Of a stretch of 64,000 bases of DNA, positions 17,823 through 26,857 are shown one piece after another. How positions within the stretch are numbered: the stretch's first letter is position 1; every line of letters starts with the position of its first letter. Source of the stretch: Enterococcus_B sp047975565 (GTDB lineage: Bacteria; Bacillota; Bacilli; Lactobacillales; Enterococcaceae); contig JBKEDT010000025.1 of assembly GCA_047975565.1 (NCBI GenBank), forward strand, positions 29,995-93,994, given 5' to 3'. The notes below the pieces were generated by a model that did no database searches, had not been told where the DNA came from, and saw only the letters and a list, made by a program, of their open reading frames with translations. A program made the position numbers and the translations under genes.

Positions 17823-18770
17823 ATGACAAATCGTAAAGTTGTCGTTGCCTTAGGTGGCAATGCAATTCTTTCAACAGATGCTTCAGCAGCCGCACAACAA
17901 GCTGCATTAAAAACAACAGCGAAATATCTGGTAAACTTTATCGAACAAGGGGACGAATTGATCATTTCTCACGGAAATGGGCCTCAAGTTGGAAACTTAT
18001 TGATCCAGCAAGCAGCTTCAGATTCTGAAAAGACGCCTGCAATGCCGTTAGATACGTGTGTCGCAATGACAGAAGGATCAATCGGTTATTGGTTACAAAA
18101 TGCAATGGGTGAAGTTCTGAAAGAAAAACAAATCGATAAGGATGTTGTTTCATTAGTTACACAAGTCATTGTAGATGAAAATGATCCATCATTTAAAAAT
18201 CCATCTAAACCTGTGGGCCCATTCTTTACAGAAGAAGAAGCTAAAACTCAAATGGAAGCGGATTCTAATGTGATGTTTAAAGAAGATGCAGGTCGCGGTT
18301 GGAGAAAAGTAGTTGCATCGCCTAAACCGATTTCAATCAAGGAATCACGAGTTATTGAAAGCTTGGTGAAACAAGGTGTCGTAACAATTTCTGTTGGTGG
18401 TGGAGGCATTCCAGTCGTTGAAACAACCAAAGGACTAGAAGGCCGTGAAGCAGTAATCGATAAAGACTTTGCATCAGAAAAATTAGCAGAAATCATTGAA
18501 GCAGATTTACTGATTATTTTGACAGGGGTAGATAATATCTATGTGAATTATCAAAAACCAGATCAAAAGAAATTAGAAACAGTGACTGTTTCAGAGATGG
18601 AAAAATATATTGAAGAAAATCAATTCGCGCCAGGTAGTATGTTACCGAAAGTAGAAGCGGCGATTGCTTTTGCAAAAGCACGTCCGTCAGCTAAAGCAAT
18701 TGTTACATCTTTAGAAAACATCGAGAATTTACTTGCATCTGAAGAAGGAACGATTATTGTTGCTGATTAA
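17823..18770 (+). CDS. arcC: Carbamate kinase
   Basis: ArcC transfers the phosphate of carbamoyl phosphate to ADP, giving the ATP of the ADI pathway. The 315-residue protein starts MTNRKVVVALGGNAIL, the amino-acid-kinase phosphate loop, and has the ISHGNGPQVG segment (about 45-54) and SVGGGGIPV (about 190). The start is the ATG nine bases after AAGGGA (17808-17813); upstream in-frame codons are outside the family alignment. No arcD follows here; an arcD-like gene is at 43713. Confidence 0.97.
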   Translation: MTNRKVVVALGGNAILSTDASAAAQQAALKTTAKYLVNFIEQGDELIISHGNGPQVGNLLIQQAASDSEKTPAMPLDTCVAMTEGSIGYWLQNAMGEVLKEKQIDKDVVSLVTQVIVDENDPSFKNPSKPVGPFFTEEEAKTQMEADSNVMFKEDAGRGWRKVVASPKPISIKESRVIESLVKQGVVTISVGGGGIPVVETTKGLEGREAVIDKDFASEKLAEIIEADLLIILTGVDNIYVNYQKPDQKKLETVTVSEMEKYIEENQFAPGSMLPKVEAAIAFAKARPSAKAIVTSLENIENLLASEEGTIIVAD

Positions 18771-18861
18771 GTATGCGGATAAGTGTACAATATGAAAAAA
18801 ATATACAAATCATACTAGGCAGAACCTCTTTTTTCTGTTAGAATTTGGATAACTTAATAAT

Positions 18862-19104
18862 TGATTTGTTGAGCAAGAGAGTACCACTAGAATTCTTGAC
18901 TAGCGATTTCGGGAGGGTGAGAGCCGAAAGAAGAAACTAGTAGGGAAGCGCACTTGTGAAAATCTGCGAAAGCAGACGGTTTTTCTACCGTTATTAGAAC
19001 TGAGTAGGCTGAAGTTACTTTATGTAACGGAAGCAATTGGAGTGGTACCGCGGGTAATCTCGTCTCTAATGATCGTTGATACGATTATTAGAGACTTTTT
19101 TTAT
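18862..19104 (+). ncRNA. T-box riboswitch (arginine) in the argS leader
   Basis: The 3' part has the T-box core TGGTACCGCG (19043-19052) followed by a terminator: GTCTCTAAT plus ATCGT pairing with ACGAT plus ATTAGAGAC, then T7 (19062-19104). Stem I shows the AGTA bulge (about 18880) and the GAA of the loop-E motif next to CGC (18949-18951), an Arg codon, as probable specifier. The TGGT bulge would pair with an ACCA tRNA end. Uncharged tRNA-Arg should allow argS transcription. Confidence 0.93.
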
Positions 19105-19145
19105 TGCCTACAAATCAATGTAAGACAACAAGAGGAGGAACTTAA

Positions 19146-20837
19146 ATGAATAATAAAGATGTCGTAGCAAAAGCTATCTATGAAGTTGTAAAAGATGATT
19201 TAACACTTGAACAAGTGCAACAATTATTAGAAAATCCAAAATCTGCTGATCATGGGGATGTTGCCTTTCCAGCGTTTTCATTAGCAAAAATCTACCGTAA
19301 AGCACCACAACAAATTGCAGCTGACCTAGCTGAAAAAATTGATAGTTCATCATTTGATAAAATTGAAGTTGTCGGTCCTTACCTGAACTTCTTCATGAAC
19401 AAATCAGTTATCAGTAATCAAGTATTAGAAACAGTTATAAAAGAAAAAAGTCATTACGGGGATAGCACTGTAGGGAATCATGGAGCTGTGCCTATCGATA
19501 TGTCTTCACCAAATATTGCAAAACCAATTTCAATGGGGCATTTACGTTCAACAGTTATCGGAAACTCAATCGGTTTTATTTTAGAAAAAATCGGCTATGA
19601 TCCTATTCGTATCAATCATTTAGGTGACTGGGGAACACAATTTGGTAAATTGATTGTTGCCTATAACAAGTGGGGCTCTGAAGATGCAGTTAAAGCAGAA
19701 CCAATCAACGAATTATTGCGTTTGTATGTGAAATTCCATGAAGTAGCAGAAACTGAACCTGAACTAGATGATGAAGCACGTGCTTGGTTCAAACGTTTAG
19801 AAGAAGGCGATGAAGAAGCGATTCATTTATGGGAATGGTTCCGTAGTGAATCTATGAAGGAATTTAATCGTATCTACGATTTACTTGAAGTTAAATTCGA
19901 CTCATTGAACGGTGAAGCATTCTATAATGATAAAATGGATGAAATCGTTGAATTGCTTGAAGAAAAACATCTATTGCAAGAAAATCTTGGTGCAGAAATC
20001 GTTGATTTGTCAGACTATGATTTGAATCCAGCATTAATTAAAAAATCAGATGGTGCAACGCTATATATTACACGTGACTTAGCTGCGGCACTTTACCGTA
20101 AACGCACATATAACTTCGCAAAATCTGTTTATGTTGTAGGGAATGAACAAAGCAACCACTTTAAACAACTAAAAGCTGTTTTAACGAAAATGGGCTTTGA
20201 ATGGTCAGATGATATGTACCATATCCCATTCGGCTTGATCACACAAGGTGGGAAAAAATTATCTACACGTAAAGGGAAAATCGTTTTACTTGAAAAAGTA
20301 TTGCAAGAAGCTGTTGAATCTGCAAAAGAACAAATCAGTGAAAAAAATCCTGATTTAGAAAACAAAGATGTTGTGGCACACCAAGTTGGTGTAGGCGCAG
20401 TTATCTTCCATGATTTGAAAAATGATCGTTTGAATTCATTTGACTTCAACTTAGAAGAAGTTGTTCGTTTTGAAGGCGAAACAGGTCCGTATGTACAGTA
20501 CACGCATGCACGTGCGATGAGCTTACTAGCAAAAGCAAACTTTGTACCTTCAGAAACAGCTACTTATGATTTATCAGATGAAGAAAGCTGGGAAGTAATC
20601 AAGTTGATCCAAAAATATCCAGAAGTAGTGATGGACGCTGCGGATAAATTTGAACCATCGATTATTGCGAAACATTCAATCAAATTAGCGCAAGCATTCA
20701 ATAAATACTATGCACATACAAAAATCCTAGCAGATGATGCACAAAAAGATTCACGTTTGGCATTAGTTTATGCTGTGACAGTCCTATTGAAAGAAGATTT
20801 ACGCTTACTAGGATTACATGCACCAGACAAAATGTAG
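19146..20837 (+). CDS. argS: Arginyl-tRNA synthetase
   Basis: ArgRS charges tRNA-Arg. The 563-residue class Ia enzyme has an N-terminal tRNA D-loop-recognition domain (about 1-85), the HIGH-type signature SPNIAKPISMGHLRST (about 118-133), a KMSKS-type STRKGK loop (about 375) and a C-terminal DALR anticodon-binding domain (about 445-563). SD AGGAGG precedes the ATG. Expression is controlled by the upstream arginine T-box. It is convergent with argR across a shared terminator. Confidence 0.97.
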   Translation: MNNKDVVAKAIYEVVKDDLTLEQVQQLLENPKSADHGDVAFPAFSLAKIYRKAPQQIAADLAEKIDSSSFDKIEVVGPYLNFFMNKSVISNQVLETVIKEKSHYGDSTVGNHGAVPIDMSSPNIAKPISMGHLRSTVIGNSIGFILEKIGYDPIRINHLGDWGTQFGKLIVAYNKWGSEDAVKAEPINELLRLYVKFHEVAETEPELDDEARAWFKRLEEGDEEAIHLWEWFRSESMKEFNRIYDLLEVKFDSLNGEAFYNDKMDEIVELLEEKHLLQENLGAEIVDLSDYDLNPALIKKSDGATLYITRDLAAALYRKRTYNFAKSVYVVGNEQSNHFKQLKAVLTKMGFEWSDDMYHIPFGLITQGGKKLSTRKGKIVLLEKVLQEAVESAKEQISEKNPDLENKDVVAHQVGVGAVIFHDLKNDRLNSFDFNLEEVVRFEGETGPYVQYTHARAMSLLAKANFVPSETATYDLSDEESWEVIKLIQKYPEVVMDAADKFEPSIIAKHSIKLAQAFNKYYAHTKILADDAQKDSRLALVYAVTVLLKEDLRLLGLHAPDKM

Positions 20838-20874
20838 ACAGAATGTAGACAGTAAGATATATACAGAAGCTAAT

Positions 20875-20908
20875 AAAAAAGCTGAGACGAAAATCGTCTC
20901 AGCTTTTT
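20875..20908. terminator. Bidirectional terminator between argS and argR
   Basis: AAAAGCTGAGACGA-AAA-TCGTCTCAGCTTTT is a perfect stem with an A-run on one side and a T-run on the other, suitable for both convergent genes. Confidence 0.92.
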
Positions 20909-20958
20909 GGCTTTGTATTAAGCAAATATATAAATACAGACCGGTGCCCCCGCTAGTG

Positions 20959-21429
20959 TTAATGGAGGATATAATTATTGAAGTATGTTTCGATTGATTG
21001 AGCATCTTCATCTGAACCTGAAATAACGACTACTGTATCAAAGCCGGCAAGAGTACTGATTATGTGTGCAGGGTGAATTTCATCCAATACGGCAGCAAAC
21101 AATTGTGCGTTATCTGGAAGTGTAGTGACGATTGTCAGAAAATGTACACGTTCGACATGAAGAACGATTTCCTCGATCATTTGGATCAAACGCTTGGATT
21201 CTTCTTCTTTTTGTTCTTGTTCATTCGCTCCTTTGAATAGTTCGAAGCGGGTGATCCCATTCTCATCAGGAGCTTTAACAATCTTCAAATCACGAATATC
21301 ACGTGAGATAGTGGCTTGTGTTGCATGCACGCCATGTTCTTCTAATTTGTTCAATAAATCCTCCTGTGTCCTGATGGGGGAAGCTTGGATCAATTGTTTA
21401 ATCAGTAAATGACGATCGGCTTTACGCAT
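20959..21429 (-). CDS. argR: ArgR-family arginine regulator with altered ligand motif
   Basis: A 156-residue ArgR/AhrC-family regulator: N-terminal winged helix (about 1-70, ATQATISRDIRDLKI) and C-terminal oligomerisation/arginine domain (about 85-150). The C-terminal core motif that normally reads GDDT reads GFDT here, so one of the two Asp residues that bind arginine is a Phe. In Lactococcus, a paralogue lacking these acids (ArgR) works with an arginine-sensing partner (AhrC); this protein may likewise need a partner encoded elsewhere (inference). SD AAAGGAG lies upstream. Proximity to arcABC and argS suggests local arginine control. Confidence 0.9.
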   Translation of the reverse strand: MRKADRHLLIKQLIQASPIRTQEDLLNKLEEHGVHATQATISRDIRDLKIVKAPDENGITRFELFKGANEQEQKEEESKRLIQMIEEIVLHVERVHFLTIVTTLPDNAQLFAAVLDEIHPAHIISTLAGFDTVVVISGSDEDAQSIETYFNNYILH

Positions 21430-21468
21430 AAAAATTCTCCTTTAAGTTAATAACCATTCTTTCATTTA

Positions 21469-21497
21469 ATCATATCAAAAAAAAGTAGTAATTCCAA
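21469..21497 (-). promoter_or_regulatory. argR promoter
   Basis: Read on the minus strand: TTGGAA (21497-21492), 17 bp, TATGAT (21474-21469), about 40 bases before the argR start. Confidence 0.7.
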
Positions 21498-21612
21498 TGC
21501 TTCATCGAGGAACTTTTGTCTAGTATGCGTGACAAAAAATAGAGAATCAAAAGTGAAAAAGAAGGATAGTCAAAAAAGTGACTCTCTCGAAGACAAAAAC
21601 TAGATTTAAAGC

Positions 21613-21641
21613 TTGCAATAAGAAACAATCACATGTATACT
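21613..21641 (+). promoter_or_regulatory. rpsB promoter
   Basis: TTGCAA (21613-21618), 17 bp, TATACT (21636-21641). The predicted start near 21648 leaves a leader of about 134 bases before rpsB. Confidence 0.8.
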
Positions 21642-21647
21642 ATTTTA

Positions 21648-21781
21648 GGGTATTGAGTTATTCAATATTACAAAATCCACATTAAGAGCCTATTTGTTGC
21701 AAGGTGCTTTTGCGTAAGCAGAGTCTGTGACAGAGTTAAAACTCTTAAGAGGAAAACAAAACCAATTGGAGGAAACAAATC
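21648..21781 (+). promoter_or_regulatory. Structured rpsB 5' leader
   Basis: The leader contains several inverted repeats: ATTGA-TCAAT near 21651, GCTT-AAGC near 21708, and AGAGTT-AACTCT near 21733 overlapping CTCTTAAGAG, followed by the SD GGAGG. No intrinsic terminator is seen. By analogy with S2 autoregulation in other bacteria it could be a ribosomal protein S2 binding site, but I cannot assign it to a known leader family. Confidence 0.4.
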
Positions 21782-22576
21782 ATGGCAGTAATTTCAATGA
21801 AACAATTACTTGAAGCCGGCGTACACTTTGGTCACCAAACACGTCGCTGGAACCCAAAAATGAAGAAATATATCTTCACAGAAAGAAACGGAATCTACAT
21901 CATTGACTTACAAAAAACAGTCAAATTAGTAGACGTTGCTTATGACTACATGAAAAACGTTGCTGAAGAAGGCGGCGTAGCATTATTCGTAGGTACTAAA
22001 AAACAAGCGCAAGAAGCAATCAAAGAAGAAGCTACACGTGCTGGTCAATACTATGTAAATCACCGTTGGTTAGGTGGTACTTTAACTAACTGGGATACAA
22101 TCCAAAAACGTATCAGCCGTTTGAAAAAAATCAATGCAATGGAAGAAGATGGAACTTTCGAAGTTCTACCTAAAAAAGAAGTTGCTGGTTTAAACAAAGA
22201 ACGTGAACGTCTTGAAAAATTCTTAGGTGGTATTGCAGATATGCCTCGCATCCCAGATGTTATGTATATCGTAGATCCTCGTAAAGAACGCATCGCTGTT
22301 CAAGAAGCACACAAATTGAATATTCCAATCGTTGCTATGGTCGACACAAACTGTGACCCAGACGAAATCGATGTAGTTATCCCTTCAAATGATGACGCTA
22401 TTCGCGCCGTTAAATTGATCACTTCTAAAATGGCAGATGCCTTTATCGAAGGAAATCAAGGGGAAGATCAAGTGGTTGAAGAAGATTTTGTTGCTGAAGC
22501 AGACAAAGCAACTTCAATTGAAGAAATCGTTGACGTAGTAGAAGGCGACAATGCATCTACTGAATCAGCTGAATAA
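21782..22576 (+). CDS. rpsB: 30S ribosomal protein S2
   Basis: Small-subunit protein S2, 264 residues, with the family opening MKQLLEAGVHFGHQTRRWNPKM and the RWLGGTLTNW and DPRKERIAVQEAHKLNIP segments. The acidic C-terminal tail is typical of Lactobacillales. SD TTGGAGG precedes the ATG. A terminator separates it from tsf, giving unequal expression of S2 and EF-Ts. Confidence 0.99.
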   Translation: MAVISMKQLLEAGVHFGHQTRRWNPKMKKYIFTERNGIYIIDLQKTVKLVDVAYDYMKNVAEEGGVALFVGTKKQAQEAIKEEATRAGQYYVNHRWLGGTLTNWDTIQKRISRLKKINAMEEDGTFEVLPKKEVAGLNKERERLEKFLGGIADMPRIPDVMYIVDPRKERIAVQEAHKLNIPIVAMVDTNCDPDEIDVVIPSNDDAIRAVKLITSKMADAFIEGNQGEDQVVEEDFVAEADKATSIEEIVDVVEGDNASTESAE

Positions 22577-22590
22577 TTTCTAACTGACGG

Positions 22591-22646
22591 AGCTGTTTCA
22601 AAGGCTAGGCGACAAGCCTCACTCTCCTTTGAAACAGCTTTTTTTA
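22591..22646 (+). terminator. Terminator/attenuator between rpsB and tsf
   Basis: AGCTGTTTCAAAGG pairs with CCTTTGAAACAGCT around a nested AGGCT-AGCCT stem, then T7. It is strong; tsf expression must come from read-through or a promoter I do not see. Confidence 0.88.
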
Positions 22647-22677
22647 AAAGAAAAATACATCTTAGGAGGAACTATAA

Positions 22678-23559
22678 ATGGCAGACGTAACAGCTAAAAT
22701 GGTAAAAGAACTACGCGAAATGACTGGCGTAGGTATGATGGATGCAAAACGTGCATTAGTAGAAGTAGATGGAGATATGGATAAAGCCGTAGATCATTTA
22801 CGTGAAAAAGGAATGGCTAAAGCAGCTAAGAAAAACGATCGTGTTGCAGCTGAAGGTTTAGCAGCAGTTGCTGTTAAAGGAAATACAGCAGCAATCGTTG
22901 AAGTAAACTCAGAAACTGACTTCGTTTCTAAAAACGAAATGTTCCAAGACCTTGTAAAAGAAATTGCAGAATTAGTTGCAGAAAACAAACCTGCTGACAT
23001 GGAAGCTGCAATGAAACTTGCTACACCAAAAGGAACAATCGAAAGTGATTTAATCGAAGCTACACAAGTAATCGGAGAAAAAATCAGCTTCCGTCGTTTC
23101 GAAGTAATCGAAAAAGACGATAACTCTGCATTTGGTGGTTACTTACACATGGGCGGACGTATTGCCGTTATGACTTTATTGAACGGTACAACTGACGAAG
23201 CAATCGCTCGCGACGTTGCAATGCACGTAGCAGCAATCAACCCTCGTTACGTAAATGATACACAAATTCCTGAGTCAGAATTAGAACACGAAAAAGCAAT
23301 CCTTACTGAACAAGCATTGAACGAAGGAAAACCAGCTAAAATCGTTGAAAAAATGGTTGAAGGCCGCATGAACAAATTCAAAGCTGAAATCGTATTGGTT
23401 GACCAACCATTCGTTAAAGATCCTGACATGACTGTCGAAAAATTCGTAGCTTCTAAAGGCGCAACTGTAAATACATTTGTTCGTTTTGAAGTCGGCGAAG
23501 GTATTGAAAAACGCGAAGATAACTTTGTTGAAGAAGTTATGAGCCAAGTGAAAAAATAA
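22678..23559 (+). CDS. tsf: Translation elongation factor Ts
   Basis: EF-Ts exchanges GDP for GTP on EF-Tu. The 293-residue protein begins with the UBA-like domain (MVKELREMTGVGMMDAKRALVE) and has the EF-Tu-contact segment EVNSETDFVSKN (about 76-87) and the C-terminal dimerisation part. SD AGGAGG lies upstream. It ends at its own terminator. Confidence 0.99.
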   Translation: MADVTAKMVKELREMTGVGMMDAKRALVEVDGDMDKAVDHLREKGMAKAAKKNDRVAAEGLAAVAVKGNTAAIVEVNSETDFVSKNEMFQDLVKEIAELVAENKPADMEAAMKLATPKGTIESDLIEATQVIGEKISFRRFEVIEKDDNSAFGGYLHMGGRIAVMTLLNGTTDEAIARDVAMHVAAINPRYVNDTQIPESELEHEKAILTEQALNEGKPAKIVEKMVEGRMNKFKAEIVLVDQPFVKDPDMTVEKFVASKGATVNTFVRFEVGEGIEKREDNFVEEVMSQVKK

Positions 23560-23577
23560 TTCTGTTGAAAAAACAGA

Positions 23578-23611
23578 TGGGAACGCACGAGTTAGTGCGC
23601 TCCCTTTTTTT
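23578..23611 (+). terminator. Intrinsic terminator after tsf
   Basis: GGGAACGCAC pairs with GTGCGCTCCC (one mismatch) and is followed by T7. Confidence 0.88.
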
Positions 23612-23660
23612 AAGCAAATATCAAAAAATAGAATTATTCAGCATAGCAGAGAGCTATTTA

Positions 23661-23669
23661 TGGTAGAAT
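23661..23669 (+). promoter_or_regulatory. pyrH promoter, extended -10
   Basis: TGGTAGAAT provides a TG extension and a TAGAAT -10 about 30 bases before pyrH. No good -35 is present. Confidence 0.55.
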
Positions 23670-23698
23670 AGATTGTAGAAAATAATGGGGGAATAAAA

Positions 23699-24421
23699 AT
23701 GGTCAAACCTAAATATCAACGAGTAGTTTTGAAACTTAGTGGAGAAGCATTAGCTGGAACTGAAGGCTTTGGTATTAACCCTCCAGTAATTAAAGAAATC
23801 ATCAAAGAAATCAAAGAAGTCCATGAAATGGGCGTAGAAATGGCAATTGTTGTTGGCGGAGGAAATATCTGGCGTGGACAAATTGGCGCACAAATGGGTA
23901 TGGAACGTGCACAAGCAGATTACATGGGTATGCTAGCAACTGTAATGAATGCCTTAGCGTTACAAGATACATTAGAAGGTGCAGGCGTACCAACACGTGT
24001 CCAAACATCTATCGAAATGCGCCAAATCGCTGAACCATACATTCGTCGCAAAGCAGAACGTCATTTAGAAAAAGGACGTATCGTAATCTTCGCTGGTGGT
24101 ACAGGTAATCCTTACTTCTCAACAGATACAACAGCTGCTTTACGTGCTGCCGAAATTGACGCAGACGTTATTTTGATGGCGAAAAACAATGTTGATGGTG
24201 TTTATTCAGCTGATCCAAAAGTGGATAAAGATGCCGTTAAATTTGAAGAATTAACACATTTAGATGTAATTGCAAAAGGTCTTCAAGTAATGGATTCAAC
24301 AGCAAGCTCACTAAGCATGGATAATGATATCCCGTTAGTTGTATTCAACTTAAATGAAACAGGAAATATCCGTCGCGCGATTTTAGGCGAAAATATTGGA
24401 ACTACTGTAAGGGGGAAATAA
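23699..24421 (+). CDS. pyrH: UMP kinase
   Basis: PyrH phosphorylates UMP to UDP. The 240-residue amino-acid-kinase-fold protein has VVLKLSGEALAG (about 9-20), VVGGGNIWRG (about 56-65) and the FAGGTGNPYFSTDT segment (about 131-144), all intact. The frr gene starts two bases after its stop, so the two are one unit, as in most Firmicutes. Confidence 0.98.
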   Translation: MVKPKYQRVVLKLSGEALAGTEGFGINPPVIKEIIKEIKEVHEMGVEMAIVVGGGNIWRGQIGAQMGMERAQADYMGMLATVMNALALQDTLEGAGVPTRVQTSIEMRQIAEPYIRRKAERHLEKGRIVIFAGGTGNPYFSTDTTAALRAAEIDADVILMAKNNVDGVYSADPKVDKDAVKFEELTHLDVIAKGLQVMDSTASSLSMDNDIPLVVFNLNETGNIRRAILGENIGTTVRGK

Positions 24422-24423
24422 TT

Positions 24424-24981
24424 ATGGCAGATACAATTATGGCAACAGCAACAGAAAAAATGGAAAAGGCAGCACAAAGTTTACAACGTGAACTAGGGCA
24501 AATTCGTGCAGGACGCGCAAATGCAAGCCTATTAGATCGCATCAATGTAAACTATTACGGAGCGCCTACACCAATCAATCAACTTGCTTCAATCCAAATT
24601 CCAGAAGCACGTGTATTGATGATCACACCATTTGATAAAAATTCAATCAAAGATGTTGAAAAAGCTATCATGGCAAGTGATATCGGTATTAGCCCACAAA
24701 GTGATGGGAATGTTATCCGTTTGGTGATTCCTCAATTAACTGAAGAACGTCGTAAAGAATTAGCGAAAGACGTGAAAAAAGAAGCAGAAAACGCAAAAAT
24801 CGCTATTCGTAATATTCGTCGTGATGCAATTGATGAATACAAAAAGCAACAAAAAAATGGGGATATTACTGAAGATGATTTGCGCGGTATGGAAAAACAA
24901 ATTCAAACATTAACAGATGACAGTATCAAAGAAATCGATGCTATTGCTGCAGATAAAGAAAAAGAATTATTAGACGTATAA
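24424..24981 (+). CDS. frr: Ribosome recycling factor
   Basis: RRF splits post-termination ribosomes together with EF-G. The 185-residue protein has the family core RAGRANASLLDRINVNYYGAPTPINQLA (about 29-56) and the long coiled-coil C-terminal half. The SD overlaps the pyrH stop, suggesting translational coupling. A long perfect terminator follows. Confidence 0.99.
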   Translation: MADTIMATATEKMEKAAQSLQRELGQIRAGRANASLLDRINVNYYGAPTPINQLASIQIPEARVLMITPFDKNSIKDVEKAIMASDIGISPQSDGNVIRLVIPQLTEERRKELAKDVKKEAENAKIAIRNIRRDAIDEYKKQQKNGDITEDDLRGMEKQIQTLTDDSIKEIDAIAADKEKELLDV

Positions 24982-24991
24982 AAGTTTTTTT

Positions 24992-25035
24992 AATGCCTTA
25001 AAAGACTCTTAAGAGTCTTTTAAGGCATTTTTTCC
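24992..25035 (+). terminator. Terminator after frr
   Basis: AATGCCTTAAAAGACTC and its exact reverse complement form an almost loopless perfect palindrome followed by T6. Confidence 0.92.
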
Positions 25036-25094
25036 TATTTTTGTGTAAATTCATTAAAAAAATCCTACTTTTCATAGGAAATGAAAAAGGATAT

Positions 25095-25103
25095 TGCTAT
25101 AAT
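25095..25103 (+). promoter_or_regulatory. uppS promoter, extended -10
   Basis: TGCTATAAT gives a TG extension and a consensus TATAAT (25098-25103), 54 bases before uppS. The -35 is poor. Confidence 0.6.
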
Positions 25104-25156
25104 GTTTAGGATAAGAAAGATAGTCCTAGTACTATTTAGGTTTAGGAGGAAAAAGG

Positions 25157-25969
25157 ATGTTACGTTTTTTTCCGCAAAAAAACAAGTATGTAAAAGAGGA
25201 AAGTCAATTTGAATTTGATCGTGAGGGATCAATTCCTAAGCATATTGCTATTATTATGGATGGCAATGGACGGTGGGCACAAAATAGACGATTACCACGT
25301 GTTGCGGGACACAAAGAAGGTATGGAAACAGTAAAACGTGTGACAACGCATGCTTCTCATTTAGGTGTGAAGGTACTGACTCTTTATGCGTTTTCAACTG
25401 AAAACTGGAAACGGCCAACGGATGAGGTAAATTTCTTGATGCAATTACCAGTAGATTTCTTTGATACATTTGTACCAGAATTAATCAAAGAAAATGTTCG
25501 GGTACAAGTGATGGGGTATGAGAAATACTTACCAGCACATACACAAGATGCTGTAAAACGTGCAATCGAACAAACGAAGAATAATACGGGAATGATTTTG
25601 AACTTTGCCTTAAACTATGGCGGACGTGCAGAAATTCTTACTGCAGTGCAAGAAATTGCCGAAAGTGCTGCAATAAAAAAAATCACGCCAGAAGAAATCG
25701 ATGAGCAGATGATAGCAGATCATTTAATGACTGGTTTTCTGCCAAAAGAACTTCGTGATCCAGAATTAATGATTCGAACAAGTGGTGAAGAACGTATCAG
25801 TAATTTTTTACTATGGCAAATAGCTTACAGTGAATTATATTTTACAAAAGCTTTATGGCCAGACTTTGATGGCGCTCATCTAGAGGAAGCGATTGCCTCT
25901 TACCAAAACCGTGATCGACGTTTTGGAGGAGTAAAGAAACTTGATGCTACAGAGGAGGAAAACAAATGA
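25157..25969 (+). CDS. uppS: Undecaprenyl diphosphate synthase
   Basis: UppS elongates farnesyl diphosphate with isopentenyl units to the C55 lipid carrier for wall polymers. The 270-residue cis-prenyltransferase has IIMDGNGRWA with the catalytic Asp35, LYAFSTENWKRP (about 79-90) and the C-terminal DPELMIRTSGEERISNFLLWQ segment. It overlaps cdsA by four bases (ATGA), so translation is probably coupled. Confidence 0.98.
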   Translation: MLRFFPQKNKYVKEESQFEFDREGSIPKHIAIIMDGNGRWAQNRRLPRVAGHKEGMETVKRVTTHASHLGVKVLTLYAFSTENWKRPTDEVNFLMQLPVDFFDTFVPELIKENVRVQVMGYEKYLPAHTQDAVKRAIEQTKNNTGMILNFALNYGGRAEILTAVQEIAESAAIKKITPEEIDEQMIADHLMTGFLPKELRDPELMIRTSGEERISNFLLWQIAYSELYFTKALWPDFDGAHLEEAIASYQNRDRRFGGVKKLDATEEENK

Positions 25970-26766
25970 AACAACGCGTAATTACAGCTGTTGTCGCCCT
26001 AGCGCTATTTATCCCAATTGTTTGGGTGGGTGGTATTACCATTGAACTAACTGCTGCTCTTTTGGCAGTTGTTGGTGTGTATGAGTTATTCCGAATGAAA
26101 GGTTTAACTTTATTAAGTTTTGAAGGAGTCCTATCAGCAATAGGAGCGGCAATTCTTGTTCTACCAAAAGATAGATTTTTCTTTTTCTTACCTGAGAATA
26201 CGAATGTCTATATGTTGTTCTATCTGGTTGTAATGATTTTACTTGGAACTTCAGTTATCTCAAAAAATACGTATACGATTGATGAAGCTGGATTCCCAGT
26301 GCTAGTCAGCTTGTATGTAGGTATGGGGTTTCAAAATTTTGTGACAGCACGTACGGCTAGTCTAATTGTCTTGATATTTGGTTTGTTTATTGTCTGGGCA
26401 ACAGACATTGGCGCATACATGTTTGGTCGTCGTTTTGGAAATAGAAAGTTACTTCCAGCTATTTCACCAAATAAGACAGTTGAAGGTGCTTTAGGTGGTA
26501 TCGTAAGTGCAGTGGTTGTTGCACTCATCTTTTTATTGATTTTTCCTGGAGAATCTTATTTTGGTCACGGAACGATCGTGATGCTCTTTCTAACAATTAT
26601 TTTCTCAATTGTTGGTCAATTTGGTGATTTGGTTGAATCAGCAATCAAACGCCATTATGATGTAAAAGATTCTGGAAATATTTTACCAGGACATGGTGGG
26701 ATATTAGATCGTTTTGATAGCTTACTATTTGTATTTCCAATCATGCATCTATTTGGTGTATTTTAA
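25966..26766 (+). CDS. cdsA: Phosphatidate cytidylyltransferase
   Basis: CdsA makes CDP-diacylglycerol for phospholipid synthesis. The 266-residue protein has several membrane helices and the family signature ESAIKRHYDVKDSGNILPGHGGILDRFDSL, with SPNKTVEGALGG upstream. In Bacillus dxr lies between cdsA and rasP; here it is absent, which fits the mevalonate pathway of enterococci. Confidence 0.97.
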   Translation: MKQRVITAVVALALFIPIVWVGGITIELTAALLAVVGVYELFRMKGLTLLSFEGVLSAIGAAILVLPKDRFFFFLPENTNVYMLFYLVVMILLGTSVISKNTYTIDEAGFPVLVSLYVGMGFQNFVTARTASLIVLIFGLFIVWATDIGAYMFGRRFGNRKLLPAISPNKTVEGALGGIVSAVVVALIFLLIFPGESYFGHGTIVMLFLTIIFSIVGQFGDLVESAIKRHYDVKDSGNILPGHGGILDRFDSLLFVFPIMHLFGVF

Positions 26767-26775
26767 GAGTTGAAT

Positions 26776-26830
26776 AAAAACCTGTAGTTTCTTGAGTCAT
26801 CTGACTGATTAAATTGCAGGTTTTTCTTTT
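26776..26830 (+). terminator. Terminator after cdsA
   Basis: AAAAACCTGTAGTTT pairs with AAATTGCAGGTTTTT (one mismatch) and is followed by further T bases. Confidence 0.8.
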
Positions 26831-26857
26831 ATTTTTAGTTATAATAAAAGTAGACTA

